NCBI GenBank assembly: GCA_049840935.1
Contig: JASGJA010000030.1
Span: forward strand, 1-64,000
Direction of reading: 5' to 3'
Source: Mesorhizobium_G sp049840935
GTDB lineage: Bacteria > Pseudomonadota > Alphaproteobacteria > Rhizobiales > Rhizobiaceae
Length of the DNA: 64,000 nt
Part shown: positions 1 through 8,187 of the stretch, piece by piece
Position numbering within the stretch: the stretch's first letter is position 1
Layout: the number at the start of each line of letters is the position of its first letter
Notes under the pieces: model-generated
What the model was told of the DNA's origin: nothing
What the model saw: the letters and a program-made list of their open reading frames with translations, nothing else
Database searches by the model: none
Translations under genes and position numbers: made by a program

Positions 1-29
1 ATATGTACTTGGTTCAGTTTGGTCTTGCT
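1..29 (+). other. Nanopore sequencing-adapter remnant
   Basis: After skipping one inserted base at position 2, these bases agree with the widely used ONT top-strand adapter (core TGTACTT.GTTCAGTT...TTGCT) at about 24 of 28 positions. The match begins at the first base, as expected for an untrimmed read start. It is not biological sequence and implies that the contig begins here. The adapter sequence is recalled from general knowledge; the match was made by eye. Confidence 0.8.
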
Positions 30-1250
30 GACTGCCATAGGGAAACACGATAAATCCGAACAGCACCTGGTGCCGCACCGGGAAGAACACCACGCGCTGA
101 TCCGGTCGCGCGACTCGTCGATCACGGCAGGTGCTTCCTCGCCTCGTAGTACGCGGGCCACGAACCCTTGCACGGCCCTTCACCACGTGGTTGAAGTAGT
201 TCGCGAGCTTCTTCACGTCGTCCGGGGCGTCCTTGAGAGCCGACGACGAGGTGCTGCACGAGGTGTTCGGGCTCGACCGCGTTCTCGCCGTAGTAGTACG
301 CGTGGATGCCGGCCGCGTACGCGGTGGAGACGGCCTCCGCGGTGCTCATCGCGGTCGTGAGCGGTTCGAGCCTCCATCGCTGGTCTGCCCGGTTCGAAGC
401 TCGTGGAACGTCGTGACGAGCAGTTCCACCACATCGGGTTGAAGCGTGATGGGGATGTCGGCGAGCCGGAGGAGCTTGCCCGGCCTCGCGCTGAACGGCG
501 CCCATCTCGTCCTCGATGCTACCAATGGGCTGCACGGTCTCGAAGTTGAACCGGCGCTTCAGCGCCGCCGACATGTCGTTCACGCCGCGGTCGCGGGTGT
601 TCGCGGTGGCGATCACGTTGAACCCGGCCTTCGCGTAGAGCGTGCGCCCGGGGCCGTCGAGTTCCGGGACGCTCATCACGCGGTCACTCAAGATCGAGAG
701 CAGCGTGTCCTGGATCTCGATGGGGCAGCGACGTGATCTCCTCGAACCGGACGATCTTCCCCTCGTTCATCCCGCGATGCACCGGGGCCGGCACGAGCGA
801 CCGCTCACTCGGCCCCTCGGCGAGCAGCATCGCGTAGTTCCACGAATACTTGATGTTGTCCTCGGTCGTGCCCGCGCTGCCCTGAATGGTGAGTGTCGAA
901 TCGCCGCTGATCGCCGCCGCGAGGAGTTCGCTGAGGTAGCTCTTCGCGGTACCCGGTTCGCCGATGAGCATGAGCCCGCGGTTGGTCGCGAGTGCGACGA
1001 TTGCACGCTCCAGGAACGCGCGGCTCCCGACGAACTTCGGTTGCAGCCCGCTCGTCTCATCTCCGAGGACGAAGCGCAACACCGACTGCGGGGAGAGGCG
1101 CCAGCCCTTCGGCCGCGGCTTGTCCTTGTCGGCGCGCCGCGAGTTTTTCCAGTTCCGCGGCGTAGAGCGAACTCGGGCCGAGGGCGCTCGAGGCGGTCTC
1201 GACGGCGCCGGTTCCGCGGGCGCCGATTTGGGTGCGAGTTTCTTCGCCAT
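30..1250 (-). CDS. MoxR-type AAA+ ATPase (YehL-like), frameshifted, 3' end missing
   Basis: The first frame (from 1250) carries a Pro/Ala-rich N-terminus and a Walker A motif GEPGTAKS at residues 97-104. It continues to a KIVRFEEI Walker B-like strand. After a frame change near 690 the protein resumes with a sensor-1-like stretch (IATANTRDRG, then ALKRRFNFE). Alternate frames supply the missing pieces: SSLYAAELEKLA near 1150 belongs between the N-terminus and DKDKPRPKGW, and VVFFPVRHQVLFGFI lies at the 3' end near 50-110. At least four indels are needed. MoxR ATPases usually remodel partners together with a vWA protein. The DUF4132 gene upstream on the same strand matches the E. coli yeh pairing. 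The stop codon is not in the window, because the contig ends in adapter. Confidence 0.72.
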
Positions 1251-1256
1251 GTCTTT

Positions 1257-1371
1257 GTTGGAGTCCCGCCTTTAGGCGGTTCTTTGCTGCGGAGTGGGGT
1301 CTGCGACTGGGTAGTCCGGGATTGCGGTCGGAGTTAGATCGCCGAAGACCGCCTGAAGGCGGGACTCCAAC
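1257..1371. repeat. Inverted pair of REP-like palindromic repeats (copy 1)
   Basis: A ~27-bp element (gttggagtcccgcctttagg...) at 1257-1285 recurs inverted at 1345-1371 (...ctgaaggcgggactccaac). Each arm also contains its own short palindrome (ccgcctNNaggcgg). The pair lies between the start of the ATPase gene and the 3' end of the transposase gene. The same pair recurs at 2019-2150, so the transposase is bracketed by two doublets, as known for REP/RAYT systems. Confidence 0.8.
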
Positions 1372-1375
1372 GAAG

Positions 1376-2004
1376 TCACATCTCCGCGGGATCCCACTCG
1401 TCCCCGTATTCAAGCACCGGGTACTCGCGCCGAGCACCGCTCGACCTCTTCTCGGCCCACGGCATCGAGGTATTGGGACGCGTTCGAGTACGGGCCAGTC
1501 ATGCCCAGCGCTGAACGTAGCGGTGGCGGACCGCGTTGTGCAGCACGTAGTTCACCGTGGCCCAGAAATGGCGGTCCGACTTCATACCGGTCTCGACCGC
1601 ACGGTGCCACACCTGACGCCCGAGCCGGCCCTCCTCTTCGTTCCAACGGTACGAGGTCCGCCCGTGAGGTTGTCCGAGCGCCCGCGAGCAACGTCCGCAG
1701 TTCCGGGACGCGGGCAAGGAAATGGTAGTGGTTGGGAGAATCACCCAGGCCAACACTTCGGCCGCTGACGCGGCGGCGACCGCCGAGGAGTTCGGACTCG
1801 AACGCGGCCATCCTCTTCGGGCTCGTGCCAACCAACGGCCGGTGTTCGTAACAGGCCGCTGTGAGGAGATACCACCCGCTGCTGTTGTCGTAGTGGGGTG
1901 GCCCGTGCCACGGCAGACGGTGCCGCTGGCGGTCCTCCAAGACCTCGCGGCGCATCGGAGTCCGTCATCTGACGCCAGCGGTACATCGGACGGTCGAGGT
2001 TCAT
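1376..2004 (-). CDS. Y1 (IS200/RAYT-type) tyrosine transposase, frameshifted
   Basis: Overlapping frames reconstruct one protein of about 205 residues. It begins MNLDRPMYRWRQMT, continues HYDNSSGWYLLTAACYEHRP, then AWVILPNHYHFLARV, which contains the HxH metal-binding pair (HYH) of Y1/HUH nucleases. Next come NEEEGRLGRQVWHRAVE and HFWATVNYVLHNAVRHRYV. The C-terminus is REYPVLEYGDEWDPAEM followed by a stop at 1376. Y1 transposases of the REP-associated class move or maintain palindromic repeats, and palindromic doublets lie at both ends of this gene. At least three indels split it; given the state of its neighbours these are probably sequencing errors. The catalytic tyrosine cannot be assigned safely across the breaks. 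Confidence 0.75.
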
Positions 2005-2018
2005 CGCGGTGCCACATT

Positions 2019-2150
2019 GTTGGAGTCCCGCCTTTAGGCGGTCTTCGCAATGGGTCGAAATGGACGTTGGATCTCGAACAGGGCGATCCGGGATTCCGTG
2101 AGGCGGTCTTCATTCCTTCGCGAAGAACCGCCTGAAGGCGGGACTCCAAC
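2019..2150. repeat. Inverted pair of REP-like palindromic repeats (copy 2)
   Basis: The same ~27-bp element as at 1257-1371 is found at 2019-2047 and, inverted, at 2121-2150. The inner 70 bp contain an extra partial copy (gaggcggtcttc). This doublet separates the transposase start from the stop codon of the DUF4132 gene at 2156. It may also act as a terminator for that gene. Confidence 0.8.
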
Positions 2151-2155
2151 AAATA

Positions 2156-5145
2156 CTACTGCGGGGCCTTCGCCGCGAGCAGGGCCCGATCTCGCTCAGC
2201 ACCTCGCTCACCGCGATGGGATCGACGTCGCCCAGCGGCAGCTTGCCGCTGCGATTCTCCGCCGCTCGACACGAAGTAGCACCGCTCGACGGTGAGGTTC
2301 GAGTTCGGGTCGATGTACCCGTAGCCGACGTAGCCGTCGTACTCGACGCACGCGGACACGCCGGCCGCCGGGAACTGCTTCCAGTGGCTGTTGAAGCTCC
2401 CGCCCCCGCCGGTGCCGTGCTCCACCCGCGGTATTCGAGCCCGTACACCAGCGTCGCGGCCGAGAGCGAGACGCCCGCGAACCGCGTCAACTCGGTGGCC
2501 TTCTCCTCGCCCTTTTCGAGTCGGTAGATGCTCCGCCCGAGTTGCGGGAACGGCGGCACGATCTCGTAGTCGCCGAGCACCTCGCCCCACTTCGCCTTCT
2601 GCGCGTCGGTCAGGTTCAGCGGGTGAACGATGCCCACCGTTTCGACGCCGTCGAGTTTGAGGGCCTTGTCCTCGGCGTCCGCGTAGGTCTGGTCTTCCGT
2701 GACGCGGAAGATCGTCGTCAGTTTCCCGTTCTTGGCGTATCCGCCCCACAGCAGCCGTCGCACGAGGTGGATCATCAGCGGGTGCTTCACGAGCAGCGTC
2801 TCGAAGTCGGCGCGCCGACCACTTGCGGACGGTCAGCCATCGCCTGTTCGAGCCGGCGGGACTGGATCGTCGCCGACCTCCTTGATCTGCTTTTTCATCA
2901 GCTTCCACGCGGCGAGCGCCTCCTTGCCCTTCGCCGCGTCGTCCTTCTGACCGGGCTTGGGAAGGTCCGGCTTCACCTTGCCGTCGCCGTCCTTGACCAT
3001 CGGCTTCATCGCGGCGCCGAGCACGAACCGGAACGACCGCGTGCCGTAGTCGAAGACGCCGGTTGCCGCGCTCGTCGAGGTCGCAATCGGGGACGACGCG
3101 GTCTTCGAGTTCGGTGCGGCGACATGCCCTTCGCCTTCGCGATGGCGTCCATCGCGTCCATTGCCTTCTGCTTGAGCCCCTTGAACCGGAGCTTCTGCGC
3201 GATGCCGTTGAGCTGCATCAGCGCGGTGTCGGAGCCGATCGCCTGCAGGCACTCCAGGCCGAACACCGCGCCGCTGGTGCCGCTCTCCCGGGCCACTCCC
3301 GGATGAGCGGGGTGAGTTTCAGCGCGCACCCGTCGCCGCCGAACAACCCGATGGACGTCATCGCCCATTTGTCTTTGGAGAACCCGCCCTCGCTCTCCCA
3401 GTTCTGGAACATCTTCCACGCGAGCGCGTCGAGGCGCGAGCGGGTCGCCGTGCTTCTTCATGGCGCCACGATCAGGGGTTCGGTGGTGGTGAGCGTGACG
3501 TGCGGCAACGTCGCCAGGACGGTCTTCGCGTCCTCGTCGCTGAGCCGCTTGTCGCCGATGAGGATCGGCGGGAGCGTCGCGGGGTCGGCCCACACCGGGG
3601 GCATGTTCGCCTTCTTGATGACGACCGTCGCGTTCTTCTTCGCGGCCTCTTCGACGACCGCCGATTTCAGGTCCGCGGGGAGCTTGTCGAGTACGGGGTG
3701 CTCCTTCTCGGTGTGGTCCAGCACGCTCTTCTTGACCGCGTCGGCAACTTCCTTCGATGTGCCCTTCAGCGCCGCCTTGATGACGGCCGTGTGGCCCTTC
3801 TTCTTCGCCTCGCGGAGGTACTCGATCGCGCCCTCGCCGACCTTCCCGCGCGTGAGCACCGCCGCGACGAGCCCGTGGATCGCGTTCCCGACCTGCTGGT
3901 TGAGCCACTCGGTCGCCTTGGCCGGCGCCTTCGACTTCATCTTCAGTTCCATGACGAACGGGGCCGCCTCCGGAGCCTTCACGCGAACGAAGTCGTGGAC
4001 CACGGCGCGACTGATCGCTGCTCTTGTCGATGTTGAGGATCTGCTCGCACGCGTACTCCAGCCCGGTGAGGCCGGTGAGCGGAGCCACTCGCGGGCGGAG
4101 GTGCTCGGAGGTCCGGATCGGCACCTTCAAACGCTGCGTCTCGGCGAGCACCAGCTCCGGGCTGCCGAGCCGGAACACGATCTGCTGCACCGGGTAGTTG
4201 CCCCGGAGGCGAACCGCCCGTTGTTGACGCGCCTGCACCACCGGGAGCAACTCCTTCGACATCCCGGCGGCCGCGGCGAGGAAGAACGCGATCGGGGGCC
4301 GTCGGTGGGGCTCGGCGGGCCAGTTCGCGGGGTCCAGCTTCCGGCCGCAGCGCGGCGCGGAACTCGTCGCGCGCTCCTTCTCAGAGAGGTACGCGAAGTA
4401 GTCCTTCTTCACCTCGCTGACGGTGTGGTCGGGGCCGTAGTAGTAGCTGTAAGAGTTGACTACCAGCGCGTCGCACTGCACCGCCTCGGCGGTGTCGGCC
4501 GGGTCGAACAGATTGAGGAACAGCGTGAGCCCCTGGTAGATCGGGAAGCCCTTCGCGTCCTTCGCGAGTTTGGCCGCCTCCGCGACCGTGAGCTTCCCGG
4601 TCACCTCCCCCGGTTTGATCTGCGCCGTGACGTCCGCGACGGTCTGCTTCTCGTAGTCCGCGGTCATCGCCAGGAGCCAGGAAGTTCGCCTCCTGGCGCG
4701 TGATGTGGTCGGCGATGCGGGGCTCGTACCAGTTGTACCCGCCGTACTTGCCCTTCGTCATCTTGGTCAGGTGCGCCTGACACTGCTCGAAGTCGTACGG
4801 AACCTGGGCCTGCTCGCGCTTCTTCACTTCGGCGGGCTTCCAGGCCGCCCACTCGTAGTCGTGCGGCATCAGCTCGAAGGTGTTCGACGTCTCCAGGAAG
4901 ATCGGGGCCACCGGGAGCGGCTTCGGCGCCTTGCCGGGCTTCGCGGGAGGTGCCGCCGGTGCCGGCGCCGCCTTCGTCGCCGCGACCGGCTTCGCGGTGA
5001 CTTTCGCCGCAGACTTGGGTGCCGGTTTCGGCTTGGCGGTCGCCTTCGCCGCGGGCTTTGGTTTGGGTTTGGTCTTCGTCGCGGTGGCTTTCTTGGGAGC
5101 GGCCTTCGCCTTGGCGCTCGTGGTCGCGCGCTTCTGCTTGCTCAT
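2156..5145 (-). CDS. DUF4132 (MolR/YehI-like) protein, heavily frameshifted
   Basis: Pieces in all three minus frames assemble into one protein of about 995 residues. The start at 5145 gives a Lys/Ala/Pro-rich N-terminal ~75 residues, then TFELMPHDYEWAAWKP. Middle pieces include GYNWYEPRIADHITR, TLFLNLFDPADTAEAVQCDAL, LTGLEYACEQILNID and a helical repeat-like section with GLECLQAIGSDTALMQLNGIAQ. The C-terminal part has LVRRLLWGGYAKNGKL, VGIVHPLNLTDAQKAKWGEV and DYEIVPPFPQLGRSIYRLE, which match the DUF4132 signature I know from YehI/MolR proteins. Roughly ten indels are required. DUF4132 genes commonly sit with MoxR ATPase and vWA genes, and the ATPase is next on this strand. Biochemical role unknown. 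Confidence 0.72.
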
Positions 5146-5356
5146 GGTGATTCGCCACAGGTGCCGGGGAGGGAGAACAAAAGGCTACCATCCCGTCGCG
5201 GCGTGCTCCAGCTACGAAATGCAATGTGAAGGGCTCTTCTTGGCCGCGGTCCGGTATCGTCGGCACATTCTCGCGACTGCTTGATGCAACCGCGGCCACA
5301 GCCGGGTAAGCTCGGCGAGCGTCACGCCCTTCTCTTCTCCCACCGAGGTTACGACG

Positions 5357-5920
5357 ATGAACCGCCGCGAATGGCTCACCCGATCCGCAGTCGCCGCGCC
5401 GACGATCCCGTGGTTCCTTTCGAGCGCGAGGGCGCGCAACCGCCGGCCGTCGCGCCGATGCCGGCGGCGAGGGGCGACGCGATCAAGATCACCGCGGTAA
5501 AGACGTTCCTGACCGCACCCGCGAACATCCGGCTCGTCGTCGTGAAGGTGGAGACGAGCGAGGCTGGGCTCTACGGGCTCGGGTGCGCACGTTCACGCGC
5601 GCGCCCGAGGACCGTCGAGACGGCCGTGGACAAGTACCTGAAGCCGTTCCTGATCGGCAAGAACCCGTTGAACATCGAGGACCTGTGGCAGTCGAACTTC
5701 GTGAGTTCGTACTGGCGGAACGGCCCGGTGCTGGGCAACGCGATCAGCGGCGTCGATATGGCGCTGTGGGACATCCTCGGCAAGCGCGCCGGGATGCCCG
5801 TGTATCAGCTCCTCGGCGGGAAGTGCCGCAAGGCGGTGGACACGTACCGGCACGCGAGCGGTGCGACCTTTGCCGACGTCGAGAAGGCCGCGAAGGCGCT
5901 GATCGAAGCCGGCCAGCGGT
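5357..5920 (+). CDS. Enolase-superfamily (mandelate racemase-like) protein, 3' truncated
   Basis: The ATG at 5357 gives MNRREWLTRSAVAAPTIPWF, a twin-arginine-like export leader of the type common in planctomycetes. After an indel near 5435 the reading continues with IKITAVKTFLTAP and LVVVKVETSEAGLYGLG. A second indel near 5585 leads to TVETAVDKYLKPFLIGKNP, SGVDMALWDILGKRAGMPVYQLLGG and VDTYRHASGATFADVEKAAKAL. This is the capping domain and first barrel strands of the mandelate racemase/muconate lactonizing family (RspA/mannonate dehydratase-like). The metal-binding and catalytic residues lie in the missing C-terminal half. The frame dissolves at about 5920, where base composition also changes abruptly. 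The break is the join between segments, not a natural end. Confidence 0.72.
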
Positions 5921-5940
5921 CTAAAGGGCTTTGGAAAATT
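5915..5940. other. Probable chimeric join 1 (planctomycete-like to spirochaete-like)
   Basis: Upstream is a very GC-rich, indel-laden coding sequence that stops making sense after ...KALIEAG. Downstream the DNA becomes A/T-rich (runs such as ttttttttgtatttt at 6007-6021) and codes for spirochaete-type exported proteins. No insertion sequence, tRNA or repeat marks the boundary. The exact base cannot be fixed; it lies around 5918-5935. Confidence 0.75.
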
Positions 5941-5952
5941 CGATAGCTTCTC

Positions 5953-7069
5953 GTGAAAGATATGCCAACTTCAATTCGGCTTTTAGTTTTGTGGAGCGCG
6001 AGTACCTTTTTTTTGTATTTTCCCCTAATAGCTGAAACCGGAAAAAAAATAGAAAACAAAAAATTGAAAGAAAAATCAATCTTAGCTGAGGTAAAAAACT
6101 TGCCCTCCGGTGCTAACGCAGATAAATCCACAAAAACCGATGGTGAGGAAGACGAAATCAGCCTAGTCATCAAAGGCAAAATCATTTCCGTCACCGACAA
6201 AGAAATCATCTACAAAGAAACCGGCTCCAATACCGAAGGCCGTGCCCCCATACATAACCTGCACTTTCTCCGCCGGGCGAGCGGCGAATATCGCTTCTTC
6301 ACTCCCGCAAAAACGAGATCTTGTTAATCCGACGAAGATCGAAACTGAAGAGCTGAAGCCCAAAGAACCACCGAAACCAGAAACAGCTGCGGGATTAACG
6401 CGATGGGAATTTTCGCTTTCTGCAGGCGGAGTGATGCACTTCGGCCGTAACGGCGATACGGGTGATTATATGAGCGGCCTCTCCGCTTACGTAGCCAAAG
6501 CCGCCAATCAGGCAAATAATCCAAAGGGTTTTACCGGGCAACTCAGCACCGACGCGGCAAAGTTTCAGTTTCAGGGTTTTGCCGAGCCCCGGCTGGCGTA
6601 TGGCCGTTTCATGGCGGGACTGCAGGTAGGCTATGCTGTTTTTCCGAAGGTTGTCGGCACCGTTGGTTCTCCCAATTATTCTAACCAGCTAACTCTGAGC
6701 CTCGATGGTTACTTTATTCCGGCGTTCGCTATTTTTTACTACCGCATCAGCCTTACGGAACGGTTGTCGTTGAATCTCGGCCTCGGCGGCGGAGTGATGT
6801 ATACCTCTATTCGGTATACAGAAGATGATACGGTTACGAGTAATTCCACGCGGTATACGGCCTGGAGTGCTGCGGCAGTAGCAAAACCCGAACTCGCCTA
6901 TAAAATCGGATCAGTCATTCTTATGCTAAGCGCACCATTCTATTTCGCTGAAAGCCGCAAGGTGGAATCGGGTTCAACCTCGCTTGTCAACGGCGACACG
7001 GGCAAAGTGATTTCACCAAACCTGACAGGTATAAGCGTCTCCCTTGCAATCGGATACCGATTACGCTAA
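5953..7069 (+). CDS. Putative outer-membrane beta-barrel protein, paralogue 1 (one frameshift)
   Basis: The first frame (5953-6327) has an N-terminal hydrophobic export signal ending near LIAETG, a charged linker and a small domain with KIISVTDKEIIYKE and LHFLRRASGEYRFFTP. An extra A in the run at about 6301-6306 shifts the frame. The second frame continues to 7069 with alternating beta strands typical of a barrel and ends SPNLTGISVSLAIGYRLR. The downstream gene at 7188 has the same layout, including GEYRFFQP and VISPNLTGI, which proves the two frames belong together. Full length is about 371 residues. Start could be 5953 or 5962. Function is unknown; a porin-like surface role is inferred only from the strand pattern. 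Confidence 0.7.
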
Positions 7070-7187
7070 ACGATCATTTTTGATTTCGAATCGGCGGGCT
7101 GTGCGTTTCGCATCAAAAAAACTTGACGCACAGCAGTCTGCAACCGGCTCTCAGCCCCCAGCAAAACCTCTTGCCTGAAAGCCGATC

Positions 7188-8186
7188 GTGAAACACGCCG
7201 CCCTACTTTGCCCTCTCCTTACGCTCTTGCTCGTATCCAGAACTTCCGCAGCGCCGCAACCGACGATGAATCCGCAAGCGGCCGAGAAAGACGCCGAAGA
7301 GACTTTCAAAAGTGATCCGACGGACGAAATCGGCCTCACCTCAGGGGCTGTTCTTCAGGCGCAGATCGTTCTTATTTCAGAAAAAGAAATTGTCTACCGG
7401 CAAAAAGATGCGTTCGCCCAGATAAAAATCCCCGTAGAAAAAGTGCAGTTCATCCGCCGCGCTGGCGGAGAGTACCGGTTCTTCCAACCGACGGCACCGA
7501 TCAGCGAACCTTCAAAAAGAATCGGTTTTTACCTGATCACGGGGATCAATCTGCATGTTGCCAATAACTCCGGCAGCAAAGATCTCGTCACAAATACCGC
7601 AAATTATCTCGCCAATAATTTCAACCAGGCAAATAACCCCAAGGGTTTTACCGCCGATTTGAAAAAGAATACACAACCGATGCAGTGGCAGTTTTTTGCG
7701 GAGCCGCGGATTTACGGCGAACGCTGGATGCTCGGCCTCTCTGTGGGGTATGCGACGTTTTCACAGATCTCAAGCAGCGTTCAATCGCCCAATTATATCT
7801 ACGAGCTGGCAGTCAGCCTCACCGGTTTTTTCATTCCTGTGACCGCAATCTACTACTGGCGGCTGCCGCTGACTGCGAACGCAACACTGAATCTGGGGTT
7901 TGGTGGCGGACTGCTTTATACGTCCGTAAAATTTTCCATCAACGACGACGGCTACAATATCAGCGAGCGATACACTTCCTGGAATGCCATGCTGGTTTTT
8001 AAGCCGGAGTTCACCTATAAACTGGAAGATGTTTTAGTGATTGCGAGTCTGCCCGTCTACTTTGCGGAAAGCCGCAAGGTAGAGTCGGGTTCGGATTCGT
8101 TGAGCGACATCACGACCAATAAAGTCATTTCTCCCAACCTGACGGGTATCGGCCTCTCCATCGCCTTTGGCTACCAGTTCCGTTAG
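7188..8186 (+). CDS. Putative outer-membrane beta-barrel protein, paralogue 2
   Basis: An intact 332-residue protein starting at GTG 7188. Residues 1-22 form a signal peptide (LLCPLLTLLLVSRTSAA). A short domain (IVLISEKEIVYRQKD, VQFIRRAGGEYRFF) precedes a C-terminal region of about 220 residues with repeated amphipathic strands (WMLGLSVGYATFSQ, TLNLGFGGGLLYTSV). The end is FGYQFR. It is a tandem duplicate of the preceding gene, 118 bp away, and serves as the intact reference for repairing it. Its stop lies 2 bp from the stop of the convergent phosphatase gene. No specific family name can be given. Confidence 0.75.
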   Translation: MKHAALLCPLLTLLLVSRTSAAPQPTMNPQAAEKDAEETFKSDPTDEIGLTSGAVLQAQIVLISEKEIVYRQKDAFAQIKIPVEKVQFIRRAGGEYRFFQPTAPISEPSKRIGFYLITGINLHVANNSGSKDLVTNTANYLANNFNQANNPKGFTADLKKNTQPMQWQFFAEPRIYGERWMLGLSVGYATFSQISSSVQSPNYIYELAVSLTGFFIPVTAIYYWRLPLTANATLNLGFGGGLLYTSVKFSINDDGYNISERYTSWNAMLVFKPEFTYKLEDVLVIASLPVYFAESRKVESGSDSLSDITTNKVISPNLTGIGLSIAFGYQFR

Positions 8187-8187
8187 A

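Noticed and set aside
46..62. Bases cacgataaatccgaac resemble the phage Mu end used in rapid library kits
   Set aside because: The orientation is wrong for an adapter read-through, and the minus strand here still codes sensibly (VVFFPVRHQVLFGFI), so it is probably gene sequence.
3063..4703. Long + strand open frame of 546 codons
   Set aside because: It is the GC-rich antisense of the DUF4132 gene; its composition is Arg/Leu/Ala-rich with no domain.
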